Shown in pieces: positions 55,801 to 59,250 of a DNA stretch of 64,000 nt. Numbering within the stretch: position 1 is the first letter of the stretch; every line of letters starts with the position of its first letter. A model generated the notes under the pieces. It ran no database searches. It was not told where the DNA came from and saw only the letters and a program-made list of their open reading frames with translations. Source of the stretch: Symsagittifera roscoffensis (lineage: Eukaryota > Xenacoelomorpha > Acoela > Convolutidae); contig NC_087070.1 in NCBI RefSeq assembly GCF_963678635.1, positions 52,364,750 to 52,428,749 of the forward strand, read 5' to 3'. Made by a program: the position numbers and the translations under genes.

Positions 55801-56278
55801 AAATTTAAGCTGAGACAATTTTTTGCACGGGAAGAAATGCCTTCAGCTATGACATAAAATCTTATGGACTAAAATCTCGGCAATTTTCTACGAAATTTTT
55901 TAAGGAAAAATCGGCGGCAATTGTCATGACAGTGACGACGAGGTTTGTTCCTCGGAGCTACACGGAGACGAGAACTCGGGATCTGAATGGGAATCTGAAG
56001 CGAATGCTCCGGTTAAAGGAAAAGAAGAGGTCTCCGATGGATCCTCGTATGTCGATTCTGACCTTGAAATAAAGCGCATTGAGCATTGTTTCACAGGGTT
56101 CAAGCAAGGCGAGACTAAAAAGGATTTGTTGCGGGCGAAAAGTTACGACCTCGACAGCGTATCGTTGTCGGTTGGAGACGAGGATAAATCGTATGAACGA
56201 AGCTCGGTTTGGATGCGAACCGGAAGCTTCGTGAGTCGAATGGGCAAACGAATGGCAAATCTGGGAAGTCCTCGTTGA
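16818..56278 (+). CDS. Hdc: Histidine decarboxylase, 15 coding exons, 735 aa
   Basis: This gene encodes a PLP-dependent group II decarboxylase that converts L-histidine to histamine, a neurotransmitter in many invertebrates. The coding join is 16818-16845, 20109-20284, 20764-20877, 24394-24581, 25506-25587, 26807-26953, 34343-34572, 36624-36694, 37384-37403, 37804-37902, 37996-38097, 39364-39516, 54027-54188, 54988-55249, 55905-56278. All introns are GT/AG, phases match, and the sum is 2208 nt. Visible motifs are [18 protein letters not shown] (PLP-stacking His about residue 198), HVDAAYAG (Asp about 278), NPSKW (Schiff-base Lys about 310), NPVYL (catalytic-loop Tyr about 339) and [11 protein letters not shown]. 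The Ser of PLS (about 359) aligns with human HDC Ser354, where aromatic amino acid decarboxylase has Gly. Family knowledge therefore favours HDC over DDC. Residues after about 475 form an acidic, Ser-rich extension, as in other long HDCs (human HDC is 662 aa). Intron 12 is inflated by nested retrotransposons. The exact start and the end of exon 14 are the least certain parts. Confidence 0.93.
16883..17082. other. Assembly gap of 200 N
   Basis: Exactly 200 undetermined bases lie in Hdc intron 1. The round length suggests a fixed-size placeholder, so the true distance is unknown. Confidence 0.99.
17505..17825 (+). repeat. hAT-like MITE family copy
   Basis: It shares the family blocks in order: TATAAAGACTCTATTTTGACC, TAGGCACTTTT, GGCGCGCG, GGGTCGGCAGGGG and CCCCCAAATCCGC at the right end. 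Confidence 0.7.
18075..18500 (+). repeat. tRNA-related interspersed repeat, plus copy 1
   Basis: It shares TAGCTGGTCTCG, CAAATATAAAGTGCT, TTAATTCGCCAT, GGCAATCCGAAA-ATTCCGGATC and GTAATTAACTTAG with the copy at 18530-19008, so the two lie head to tail about 455 bp apart. Confidence 0.7.
18530..19008 (+). repeat. tRNA-related interspersed repeat, plus copy 2
   Basis: It contains TAGCATACTGG at 18757-18767 and GGATCGAATCC at 18789-18799. Each matches the pol III A- and B-box consensus at about ten of eleven positions, spaced as in tRNA genes. The boxes are internal rather than at the repeat end, so SINE identity is only suggested. Confidence 0.55.
19480..19745 (-). repeat. hAT-like MITE family fragment, inverted
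   Basis: It shows the family blocks in reverse orientation (CCTTTGGCGCCAAT, GAGAGCTTGAAAAATCAATTTGGTCGGCC). Both ends have diverged. Confidence 0.5.
20109..20284 (+). CDS. Hdc: Hdc coding exon 2
   Basis: The exon starts after a TTTAG acceptor and ends at GGG before GTAAGG. It encodes the N-terminal helical segment with [18 protein letters not shown] and DIDKVILPG, in family order. Phase 1 in, phase 0 out. Confidence 0.93.
20764..20877 (+). CDS. Hdc: Hdc coding exon 3 ([14 protein letters not shown])
   Basis: It has a TTGCAG acceptor and a GTAAGA donor, with 38 codons in phase 0. It carries the hallmark [14 protein letters not shown] and [15 protein letters not shown] blocks that line the substrate pocket in group II decarboxylases. 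Confidence 0.96.
21596..22095 (+). repeat. CTCCGCTTACGCG repeat family, copy 1
   Basis: Shared blocks are AGGGCAAAGCCTTGAATGTTC, CTCCGCTTACGCGTTAATAG, TCCCAAATTGGCCAAA, AACTTTACGAAAAATGATCA and CACCCCGAGCACAAATATTC. Other copies lie at 22225, 30498 and 60165. Confidence 0.8.
22225..22560 (+). repeat. CTCCGCTTACGCG repeat family, copy 2 (partial)
   Basis: It lacks the AGCCTTGAATGTTC end but keeps CTCCGCTTACGCATTAATGG and the later blocks. Confidence 0.75.
24394..24581 (+). CDS. Hdc: Hdc coding exon 4 ([14 protein letters not shown]...CSEATL)
   Basis: It has a TTTCAG acceptor and a GTATTT donor, and exits in phase 2. It encodes the PxCTELE-x-x-V-M-x-W-L block and the GGGVI-x-T-x-CSEATL PLP-phosphate-binding segment. 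Confidence 0.95.
24582..25505. other. Hdc intron 4
   Basis: 924 bp of AT-rich DNA. I see nothing specific in it. Confidence 0.85.
25506..25587 (+). CDS. Hdc: Hdc coding exon 5 ([14 protein letters not shown])
   Basis: It enters in phase 2 after TTTCAG and exits in phase 0 at GTAACT. It encodes the short variable linker and then RLVAYCSDQ, which leads into the PLP-stacking histidine at the start of exon 6. Confidence 0.93.
25588..26806. other. Hdc intron 5
   Basis: 1.2 kb, AT-rich. A local direct repeat (TTTTTCCGAGTGTCGAGAA near 26116 and 26337, and GAAGGCATTACTAAA twice near 26360-26430) is the only structure seen. Confidence 0.8.
26807..26953 (+). CDS. Hdc: Hdc coding exon 6 (AHSSVEKA...KGLIPFF)
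   Basis: The acceptor is GCTTAG and the donor is GTTAGT, with 49 codons. AHSSVEKA carries the conserved His that stacks on the PLP ring. IPFF joins directly to VCATLGTTG of exon 7. Confidence 0.94.
28490..28800 (+). repeat. 490-bp repeat family, copy in intron 6
   Basis: Blocks TTGATCCAGATTTCTCAA, AAATTCAAAGAGCTTAAAGG and TTGCGTTCAT are shared with 58755-59250. Confidence 0.65.
28855..29015 (+). repeat. hAT-like MITE family fragment
   Basis: It has a CAGGGGCGTG-like left end with a G-run, then the ACTATAAAGACCCTATTTTGA block. Confidence 0.5.
30498..31020 (+). repeat. CTCCGCTTACGCG repeat family, copy 3
   Basis: It is the fullest match to copy 1, ending CCGTTACTTTCGTATCGAAAG. Confidence 0.8.
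31619..32454. repeat. AT-rich satellite unit 1 (836 bp)
   Basis: The unit starts AAACAAAAGATGGAGTGCAA. It has several TAATCGATTA-type palindromes in its first half and a polymorphic C-run, CA-tract and C-rich block in its second half (about 32105-32390). Confidence 0.85.
32221..32275. repeat. CA/TG microsatellite
   Basis: This is an alternating AC tract interrupted by AT steps, inside satellite unit 1. Confidence 0.9.
32455..33262. repeat. AT-rich satellite unit 2 (808 bp)
   Basis: It is nearly identical to unit 1. The length difference comes mainly from the C-runs and a shorter CA tract (about 33050-33072). Confidence 0.87.
33263..33460. repeat. AT-rich satellite unit 3 (partial)
   Basis: It matches the first ~200 bp of units 1 and 2 and then diverges at the GATTTTGTAGAGACTGACC junction. 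Confidence 0.8.
33344..33599. repeat. Direct repeat X, copy 1 (256 bp)
   Basis: It is repeated at 33860-34115 with an offset of 516 bases and very few changes. It overlaps the end of satellite unit 3. Confidence 0.88.
33600..33853. repeat. Repeat Y, copy 1 (254 bp), between the X copies
   Basis: It starts GTGCGACCTTAT and ends CTCGTCGCCAGTTTC, and carries spaced GGCGCGAC motifs. It recurs at 35341-35594 on the other side of exon 7. Confidence 0.88.
33860..34115. repeat. Direct repeat X, copy 2 (256 bp)
   Basis: This is the second copy of X. It ends about 230 bp before Hdc exon 7. Confidence 0.88.
34343..34572 (+). CDS. Hdc: Hdc coding exon 7 (PLP lysine exon)
   Basis: This exon encodes [20 protein letters not shown], the [13 protein letters not shown] segment with the PLP-binding lysine, and the start of TAFW. 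The Trp codon is split by a phase-2 GTATAA donor. It is the catalytic core exon and is clearly conserved. Confidence 0.97.
35341..35594. repeat. Repeat Y, copy 2 (254 bp)
   Basis: It is about 98% identical by eye to 33600-33853 and runs straight into the minisatellite arm at 35600. Confidence 0.88.
35595..35785 (-). repeat. 24-bp minisatellite, left (inverted) arm
   Basis: Imperfect units of the type AGTCGCGCTGCC-(N)-TTTCTTA are the reverse complement of the units in the right arm. Confidence 0.8.
35795..36430 (+). repeat. 24-bp minisatellite, right arm
   Basis: About 25 imperfect units of AAGAAAAGACTGGCGGCGCG followed by AGTT. The 24-bp period keeps frame, giving an eight-residue peptide periodicity that is a by-product and not evidence of a gene. 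Confidence 0.88.
36624..36694 (+). CDS. Hdc: Hdc coding exon 8 (flexible catalytic loop)
   Basis: The AAAG|G acceptor completes the split Trp codon and continues [11 protein letters not shown], then [12 protein letters not shown], up to a GTGAGT donor (phase 1). The Tyr of NPVYL matches the mobile-loop Tyr of HDC/DDC. The exon has no Met start of its own and is only 71 nt, so it is easily missed by ORF-based methods. Confidence 0.9.
36695..37383. other. Hdc intron 8
   Basis: 689 bp of AT-rich DNA with no recognisable feature. Confidence 0.85.
37384..37403 (+). CDS. Hdc: Hdc coding exon 9, 20-nt microexon (DKSVDFM)
   Basis: It lies between TTTCAG and GTATGT. It supplies D-K-S-V-D-F-M, which aligns with the SGVATDFM-type segment just before HWQ in HDC. 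Two leading bases complete an Asp codon, and the exit is phase 0. Without it the frame from exon 8 to exon 10 would not close. Confidence 0.88.
37404..37803. other. Hdc intron 9
   Basis: 400 bp. An inverted MITE-family fragment with a C-run fills about 37525-37690, only 114 bp before exon 10. Confidence 0.75.
37525..37690 (-). repeat. hAT-like MITE family fragment in Hdc intron 9
   Basis: A C-run followed by TTTTGGCCTGTTTTTAT, AGGGTCTCTATGGTG and AATTTGGTCGACC, in reverse orientation. Confidence 0.5.
37804..37902 (+). CDS. Hdc: Hdc coding exon 10 ([16 protein letters not shown])
   Basis: It has 33 codons between TTTTAG and GTAAAA. It encodes [20 protein letters not shown], in which Ser replaces the Gly typical of aromatic amino acid decarboxylases. 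It ends at KHVRQ before a 93-nt intron. Confidence 0.96.
37996..38097 (+). CDS. Hdc: Hdc coding exon 11 ([12 protein letters not shown])
   Basis: It has 34 codons between TTCAG and GTAAAT. It encodes [11 protein letters not shown] and then [13 protein letters not shown], the conserved C-terminal small-domain strand. Confidence 0.95.
38274..38686 (+). mobile_element. hAT-like MITE, most complete copy (413 bp)
   Basis: It begins CAGGGACGGATCTAGG and ends AAATCCGCCCTTG, so the ends are imperfect inverted repeats of the CAGGGGCGGATT type common in hAT elements. The flanks AATCTATT and AATCTTCT are compatible with an 8-bp target duplication with two changes. It has no coding capacity. Confidence 0.7.
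39080..39335 (+). repeat. hAT-like MITE family copy next to Hdc exon 12
   Basis: It keeps TCTATTTTGCTGAAGTGTTC, TTGGCGCCGATG and CTAAATCCGCGTCGTG blocks. It is diverged and 5'-truncated. Confidence 0.6.
39364..39516 (+). CDS. Hdc: Hdc coding exon 12 ([19 protein letters not shown])
   Basis: It has 51 codons up to a GTGCGA donor. It encodes the [10 protein letters not shown] helix, then [12 protein letters not shown] and EDIEHDWK, the last strictly conserved block of the decarboxylase fold. The acceptor is taken as TTTAAG at 39363. A second AG at 39371 would shorten the loop. Confidence 0.9.
40290..40408 (+). repeat. 490-bp repeat family, left half split by element C
   Basis: TACTCACTCTTATATAGGACTCGGTGATTTTT matches the start of the copy at 58755. 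The right half resumes at 53576. Confidence 0.6.
40404..40408. repeat. Target site duplication TATTT of element C (left)
   Basis: It is identical to 53571-53575 directly after the 3' LTR end. Confidence 0.87.
40409..40689 (+). repeat. 5' LTR of element C (281 bp)
   Basis: It starts TGTGGTACTGCGGTTGCAGT and ends GGTTATCACA. The first eight bases equal those of the A LTR. Confidence 0.92.
40689..41860 (+). pseudogene. gag remnant, element C
   Basis: The ATG at the LTR/primer junction leads into MAQPAGF, then a frame change. Blocks follow at 40733-41158 ([13 protein letters not shown]) and 41247-41861. The zinc knuckle near 41708-41750 reads CKNC-x4-H-x4-F, having lost its last Cys. It corresponds block by block to the A/B gag. 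Confidence 0.87.
40690..40706 (+). promoter_or_regulatory. tRNA primer binding site, element C
   Basis: TGGCGCAGCCAGCAGGA is identical to the primer site in A and B, and an ATG overlaps the LTR end at 40689. Confidence 0.8.
41861..46620 (+). pseudogene. pol remnant (protease to integrase and tail), element C
   Basis: The protease near 42050 has DTES in place of DTGS. RT runs from about 42370 to 43190 in several frames and keeps FLDD near 42941. RNase H blocks are heavily decayed near 43480-43600. The H2C2 finger lies at about 44825-44930, and integrase core blocks include QLDYAG near 45015 and LVERTI near 45290. The tail holds a coiled-coil-like stretch (45480-45830), a YRKRDIA block near 45970 and the conserved LADQVLTR block near 46540. 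Confidence 0.87.
44518..44723 (+). mobile_element. Captured protease fragment inside element C pol
   Basis: Relative to A/B, about 205 bp are inserted between the FELM block and the LWNQL block upstream of the H2C2 finger. The insert reads openly and contains [15 protein letters not shown] and TWRRMGF. This is a retropepsin-like active site of a type found in other retroelements and unlike the C protease. I infer that it came from an unrelated element by template switching or insertion. Confidence 0.7.
47098..47106 (+). promoter_or_regulatory. Polypurine tract of element C
   Basis: CAGGGGAA directly precedes the TGTGGTAC start of the 3' LTR. Confidence 0.72.
47107..47196 (+). repeat. 3' LTR of element C, first part
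   Basis: It matches the first 90 bases of the 5' LTR up to ATGC, where element D begins. Confidence 0.92.
47193..47196. repeat. Target site duplication ATGC of element D (left)
   Basis: It is repeated at 53362-53365. The intact C 5' LTR has a single ATGC followed by TTTGATC at the matching place, which confirms the target. Confidence 0.85.
47197..47409 (+). repeat. 5' LTR of element D (213 bp)
   Basis: It starts TGTCATATCTAGTATTCC and ends TTTCACA. It contains AATAAA at 47351. Confidence 0.94.
47410..47426 (+). promoter_or_regulatory. tRNA primer binding site, element D
   Basis: TGGCGCAGCAAGCAGGA differs from the A/B/C primer site at one base and follows the LTR directly. Confidence 0.8.
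47498..48457 (+). CDS. gag of element D
   Basis: This is a structural Gag-like protein that binds RNA and would form the particle. The open frame extends from before 47390 to TGA at 48455. The first Met inside it is at 47498, but the family start is probably the ATG at 47409 across the LTR/primer junction, which is in another frame here. A single-base change in the GGGAAAAATCC stretch near 47450 would explain this. The C-terminal part has an Arg-Gly-rich segment (about 48140-48220) and two Cys clusters, the second a canonical C-x2-C-x4-H-x4-C knuckle at 48296-48337. Pol overlaps its end in the -1 frame. Confidence 0.85.
   Translation: MLWEHWITRFTCGVIAKHSFNPTAFYFDGTLTAAQITGLPEEVNGKNRLEAEQTLISNLYLCLGVRGQDELHNRKPHLDLATTRYPRVLDEFESVFRKERNETFETYQLLSRKQRDGETLEEFHSVLSGLAARCSLGALERRVLRDVFIVNMSNKEAQMELCRSTKTPDEVYRIALSYERGDKYAKSYKVSGGGLTAAPAGSLQIKAEPISAIRGGYRRPFQRGGRGFGRGGTRGRGGAADRKCYNCDQSGFTPDRIPKCPAKNVTCNFCKKTGHNERTCRGRRSANRGRVGMINEDDTNGGIAPDYPDYPITEVPSDG
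48391..50847 (+). CDS. pol of element D: protease, reverse transcriptase, RNase H
   Basis: The frame is open from 48391 and overlaps gag by 67 nt in the -1 frame, so it has no need of its own Met. Domains in order, with residues counted from 48454: aspartic protease with WIDSGSP (Asp about 53); RT from about 200, with the catalytic FIDD box at 49549-49560; RNase H with VCDAS (Asp about 516), STNELEML and TDHKAL; and the connection end ADYLSRHP near 50340. About 160 linker residues run to an in-frame TGA at 50845. The catalytic residues are intact. No classical slippery heptamer is obvious in the overlap. This Ty3/Gypsy polyprotein would convert the element RNA to DNA. Confidence 0.92.
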   Translation, partial: HQWRDCTRLSGLSNYGSSVGWVTDSKAPAHGWDSDSSTEYVVMSIRRKEETELKVAGAKLALRINGKATQAWIDSGSPISIFTIGELKRTLGTVNVQLKPLIPQDDQFRDYGNNPLKFLGKMQVTLHSNGWTCSSDINVIGGCRPSIIGRDLMPSLGLMLVQAPSTEGVKSIHSKEGTVVTDNDLDEWQTHFCKQFQHLFRRVGRIRNYKVQAEFFKNLTPIQQKGRRVPIILQEKVDKEIEKLLEQGHIQKLEECSDKYFVSPIVITVKKDGSVKLALESRELNKQVHKNKYQMPNIEELMDIVGQTISERKQGDVFFTTMDLTYAYGQLPLNENTSKHCNFSLVGGRSTGTYRFKTGFYGLTTMPAEFQRVMDAILAEFPCAHAFIDDILVISKGTKIEHIALVEKILAKLDRENMALKLEKCQFAKNTCEWLGHRITKSGITPMVRKTDPIDKLTAPKTLSQFKSFMGSIHSLHKYLPALAETSAPLRPLLSKKNEFLWTIDCQTAFESLKKQVANIVELKHFDVHKDIRIVCDASHNGLGAVLEQLGAEGWRPISLASRFLNAAEKKYSTNELEMLAVVWGSEYFRNYIFGRKFTVVTDHKALVSLLNGNNKKNKTMFSRLTRWIDRIIPFDFVIEHMPGAKIGLADYLSRHPVGEATRVSLYDNTFTVAKLQSITNSLGYIDTNKGIIIASKKSIVSAKDIQVGNDKVNIPPEEGVKTRDCRPTNQKPVKRMAECNDRESAKVVKSITECKLRESDINSTVNSSPPFNKSSYRSNKIHISTMTSLNLKKLNKLLLKHPEITSGSSSEVEIVDA
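50848..51450 (+). pseudogene. pol of element D: linker and integrase H2C2 zinc finger, interrupted
   Basis: It is in the same frame as the preceding pol but separated by TGA (50845) and split again by TAG (51094). The second part carries LVIPIPLR followed by an H-x-n-H and CKEC pair (51245-51360), the N-terminal zinc-binding domain of integrase. Homology with the other elements moves to the -1 frame near 51366-51375, where a short A-run (GGTAAAAGCC) probably lost or gained a base. The frame then runs out at 51448. Confidence 0.85.
51372..52982 (+). CDS. pol of element D: integrase core and long C-terminal tail
   Basis: The frame opens at 51372 after a TAA, so a separate start is not expected. 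The core shows CLQLDFWGP, then FMDQGTSF and GCVERTI. The second Asp and the Glu are separated by exactly 35 residues, the D,D35E signature of retroelement integrases. From about 52130 on, a 280-residue tail is Ser/Lys/Glu-rich. It contains an NGSVLRK block near 52300, a short tandem STQSKA repeat near 52455 and a basic [13 protein letters not shown] end near 52870. It inserts the DNA copy into the genome, and the tail function is unknown. Confidence 0.9.
   Translation, partial: KPLPLCAKGDVGKVYEPREPNECLQLDFWGPIRYLNESSKYVLVAVDRFSRWPSAMICGNNKSDKVLKFIKQYISQHGVPRKIFMDQGTSFTSNAVKSFCNSEGIEIIYSPVNDHRATGCVERTIGSLKNFVLTYAKEKDSGNLESMIERALSALRFAPNATLKLSPFEAHHGREANTVLRNLTKKPTLQNLNWARVLKQKSAYLDSTDPRTQKNLQPMATDWEERSDVDFDVDHMNHPRRLTQNQLVSAADGTPMADGDGKQASGGKSKQPSKRTELLFQRLKDSNKSYRPINQKVISESKHTLTLANGSVLRKSGVAEKVIKTNAPNTASKLTLSPPAMSAWKRRAELKRAANEQAAGTSTQSKASTQSKADNRTREFSPAEEADSDSEYEPITISKYAGNSTTAPGRNAEENEPKVPKDVEDGIGRPNLSEGSGAEKSKGVDTEVQTMSTEQGGSAPNLSNEGQGEKQPKKKGERVRRLRLVSYSSQESEDGTGSRKSTRKRTAVSKFGGVMIDSILKARTTKGEEDRERDTN
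53142..53148 (+). promoter_or_regulatory. Polypurine tract of element D
   Basis: GAGGGAA abuts the TGTCATAT start of the 3' LTR. Confidence 0.7.
53149..53361 (+). repeat. 3' LTR of element D (213 bp)
   Basis: It is the same length as the 5' LTR with only two visible substitutions. AATAAA at 53303 is a candidate poly(A) signal. Confidence 0.94.
53362..53570 (+). repeat. 3' LTR of element C, second part
   Basis: It resumes with ATGC-TTTGATCTTAATACG and ends GATTATCACA. It carries about a dozen extra bases near 53540 compared with the 5' LTR. Confidence 0.92.
53571..53575. repeat. Target site duplication TATTT of element C (right)
   Basis: This is the right-hand partner of 40404-40408, thirteen kilobases away because of C plus D. 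Confidence 0.87.
53576..53770 (+). repeat. 490-bp repeat family, right half split by element C
   Basis: AAGTTTTAAGGCCATTTTTTCC and TTGCGTGCATTGA match the 3' half of the copy at 58755-59250. Confidence 0.65.
54027..54188 (+). CDS. Hdc: Hdc coding exon 13 ([14 protein letters not shown])
   Basis: A TTTCAG acceptor lies 14.5 kb downstream of exon 12. The first residues continue the terminal helix after DWK. The rest starts the variable extension, with CFAGECLTC and an Ala/Ser-rich stretch, ending before GTTAGC. Confidence 0.9.
54189..54987. other. Hdc intron 13
   Basis: 799 bp. It contains a fragment of the CTCCGCTTACGCG family (54370-54485) and otherwise nothing I recognise. Confidence 0.8.
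54370..54485 (+). repeat. CTCCGCTTACGCG repeat family, 3' fragment in Hdc intron 13
   Basis: It retains only the end blocks (AAAAAGTCGAATTTTG, CATTCCGTCACTTTCTTCG). Confidence 0.6.
54988..55249 (+). CDS. Hdc: Hdc coding exon 14 (acidic/Ser-rich extension)
   Basis: It enters in phase 0 after ATTAG with [15 protein letters not shown] and is open to a GTTTCT donor (phase 1). The content is hydrophilic and rich in Ser, Glu and Gly, as expected for the divergent HDC tail. The weak donor makes the 3' edge less secure. An intron-retained end would stop soon afterwards, at 55291-55293. Confidence 0.75.
55250..55904. other. Hdc intron 14
   Basis: 655 bp. The first half (about 55350-55650) is a diverged inverted MITE-family copy (TTTTTGGCCAGTTG, AGGGTCCTTATAATGTG, CTCAGAAAATAAG). 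Confidence 0.7.
55905..56278 (+). CDS. Hdc: Hdc coding exon 15, C-terminus and stop
   Basis: A TTTTTTAAG acceptor gives the two bases needed to complete the phase-1 Gly codon. The frame then reads [12 protein letters not shown] onward without a stop to TGA at 56276. It is GC-richer than its flanks and strongly acidic, then basic near the end ([13 protein letters not shown]). The tail has no motif I recognise. Confidence 0.8.
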
Positions 56279-56678
56279 AAGCCACGCCAAAGTCACGTAT
56301 CTGACTGTCTCCTGATATAGTTGCACAAATGAAATGCTGGAACATTTCCGCGGCTTAGACATTAAGAGTACATTTATCTGTTTTCCACCCCGCTCCCACA
56401 TTTCAACTACTTTCTTGAAATCTAATTTATGTTTTGATAATGTGAAAATGTGGATGATGAAAAAAAGACTAAACGTGAATACATTTGCTGTTCATACCTT
56501 ATATCCTAAAAGCAAGATTTGGCGTGTAACGAAAACAAAGTGTTGAAATGTTGGGTTGGCCAGAGAAAAAAGAACCGATATTTAAAAGAAAACAACCAGA
56601 AAACCATAGAAAATTAATTATATTTGTGAATAGAAAAAATTCTGAAAGAAAATCTAAAGAAGTAACCAAGCTGAAAAA

Positions 56679-56684
56679 AATAAA
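56679..56684 (+). terminator. Candidate Hdc poly(A) signal AATAAA
   Basis: It is the first AATAAA seen after the Hdc stop codon, 400 bp downstream. A second lies at 56882. Neither is supported by anything beyond the hexamer. Confidence 0.3.
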
Positions 56685-57053
56685 ACGGATGACATTATAA
56701 AAATAGTTGTAGTCCAACAAAAATAGTGCATGCTTAGTAATGAGCGGCAGAATAGTCAATTGATTAGCTGCATAGTTTTCAGGTTTCTGTAAAATCTTAA
56801 CTGATTGAATTGAGACTTTGAAAGCCGATTGTTTTCGAAAAACACGTTTAGATCCCGTAATTAAGAGTCATGAACATACTGAATAAAGGTCTTGGTGATT
56901 TTTCAGTTTTTTTTTCAGGAAACGTTTTAAAATTTTTGCTTACGCTCGAGTTTGGTTTTTCGCGTTTTGTCTTTCGGGCTCTTTTCCAGTTTCCCACCCC
57001 CTTGTTAAATTACAAAATTAAGCTGTTCAAAAAATATTCCTAGGCATTTTGCA

Positions 57054-57489
57054 CAGTAGTGGATTTAAGGGGGGGGGGGCGGGAGGGGCGGGAGGGGCGG
57101 GATTCGATCCCCTGTCGACCCAAAGGGTCCCCCTTTGTACTATTTTGAGATATCCATTTTTGGCTGACTGACCTTAAAATTTTTCCTGGGCGCCTTTGGC
57201 ACCAATCTATACTAATTTTGAGGGGGGGGGCGCCGAAAAAACGCGGTTTTTTTGGTCGAAATTTTCCAAAAAGTGCCTAAAAACGCCTTTTTGGCCTTTG
57301 AGCCTTTACAAAAAATGCCTAAAAAAGCTTTTTTAGCCTTTTTTGGTCAAATTAGGGTCTTTAAAGTGGTTTGGAAGAGTTGAGAAAATCAATTTGGTCG
57401 ACCCAAAAAAATGGTCGACAAAATGTTCAATTTTTTTTTTTAAATCCGCCCCCCCCCCTCCCCTCGAGAAATTCCTAGATATGTGCCTC
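57054..57489 (-). mobile_element. hAT-like MITE, nearly complete inverted copy
   Basis: It reads the family blocks in reverse: GTGGATTTAAGG with a long G-run, CGACCCAAAGGGTCC, GGCGCCTTTGGCACCAAT, AATCAATTTGGTCGACC, and finally CCTAGATATGTGCCTC matching the other terminus. Confidence 0.68.
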
Positions 57490-57654
57490 ATTTTGCATGT
57501 AATAAATGTCGTTAAAATGTGTTCACCAGTTCACGCTGACACGTTTCGAAGCAGTTTACAACAAGAAAAATATTTTTCAATAGATTTTCATATAACGACA
57601 TTCAGAAAAAAATCAAAGGGGGACTAGAAAAAAGCTCAATTTCGATTTCTTTTT

Positions 57655-57960
57655 TACTTCAGTTCATTTCCCTTGTAAACAGCAAAAGTGCAAAAATCAC
57701 AATAAACGTGATCGAATTCTAGTTTCGAAAGCGTTTTTTGAGTTTCAGATTTCCTGCGGACGACAAATTTACCAAAAAATTAAATTTTCTCAAATTGAGT
57801 TGATGTTATCAAAATTTTTTTTTCATAAATTCGTCTTGATGTTCAAAGAAAGTTAAGGACACATATTTATACTTTGCAAGTTGAAAGTTGAAGTTCTTTA
57901 AGAAAAAATCAGTTATTGTTTTTTGCTGTTTTGCGTTCATCAAATTTTTTTGATTTGCCC
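57655..57960 (+). repeat. 490-bp repeat family, diverged copy
   Basis: Blocks CATTTCCCTTGTAAACAGCA, TAGTTTCGAAAGCG and TTTTGCGTTCATC occur in family order. Confidence 0.55.
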
Positions 57961-58754
57961 CGGTTTGACCATCCTACAAAAATTACCGTATCTTAGAACT
58001 TCTTATAAGATGTGGAAGTTTTAAAATAGCAACTTTTTCACAAAATTCAAAAAAAAATTGCCAAAAATTTTTTGAATGTGTTTCTATATCGTATTGAAAA
58101 ATCAAAAACCAATTTTGAAAATTTTCGTTTTTTTTCAAATCTAAGGCATGTAGAATTTTTGAATAGCGGTTAAAATGTTTAAAAAAATAATAAAGTTCCG
58201 AAACAAAATCCGAAATTTTTTCCGACAATTATTCTTGCTCTACGTAATTAGCGGTTTAAATAGTTTTTGAAGAAAAAATAGATTTTGAAGAATCATGCTA
58301 TATAGCTGCGGACATAATGTATGTGGGGCTTAGGTATATATTGACAAAATTTTTATTTTTACCAAAAAACTAACTCTCTGAAGAATCTTTAAACTGGTTA
58401 AAAGGAAATTTTTACAAAATAAACGTGTAAAAAAATTGAAAAATTGGGCAGGGAAAATTCCGATCTTGCGATTTTCTTACAAAAAATAGTCCTTGTCTTG
58501 TAGCTTTCTTAGAGCCTTTTTGTAAGAAGTTGTGAGATTCTTACGATAAATTCTAGGATAGCTACTTTTGATCAACCCCGTTGTATGTTGGCTATGTTTC
58601 AATGTGTTGATAATGATGTTTTCTGTTGTAACCCACCCTCTTATTTTTGAAATTATGCTTGAGGTTATCCATCTGTGGTATCATACTAATGACCAACTGA
58701 TCCTTTTCAGATTCCGAAAAAAAAAACTAAAAAACGTCTCGGTGTCTGCGTGTT

Positions 58755-59250
58755 TGATAGTAATGAACGTAGTGAGTACTCTTATATAGGTCTTCATGAT
58801 TTTTTTTTCAAGGAAAAATCTTAAAAAGTGTTCTCGCTTCATTCTGATTTTTTTTGCGGTTTGAATTGTGATTTTTTTAAGGTTCAGTGCATTTCCATTG
58901 GTTAAAAAGAAGGCAAAAACGACTAGCGAACAGCAAAAAAGGAAAGGTCACAAAAAACATGATCTACTTCTGATTTCGAAAACGGAAAATAATTATCAGA
59001 TTTCCCAGCGAAACAAAAATTATACTTATTGATCCAGTTTTCTCAAATTGGGGGTTAATTTTCGCAAAAGAGTGTCTATCGTAAATTGTTCTACAAATTC
59101 AAAGAGCTTTAAGGCCATAATTTTTTCCTTCGTAATTCAAAAGTTGAAGGTTCTTGAAAAAACAATTCAGTTTTTCCCTGTTTCCTTGCGTTCATTGCTC
59201 TTTTCTAAAAGTCAGTTCGCTATAATTTGTTTATGCTAAATTGGTAGAGT
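58755..59250 (+). repeat. 490-bp repeat family, most complete copy
   Basis: It runs from ATGAACGTAGTGAGTACTCT through TTGATCCAGTTTTCTCAAAT to TTCGCTATAATTTG. It serves as the reference for the copies at 28490, 40290/53576 and 57655. Confidence 0.65.

Noticed and set aside
16818..56278. Identity as aromatic L-amino acid (DOPA) decarboxylase
   Set aside because: The [10 protein letters not shown] block has Ser where DDC has Gly, and FDCTAFW plus the long C-terminal extension fit HDC better. Residual doubt remains without a tree.
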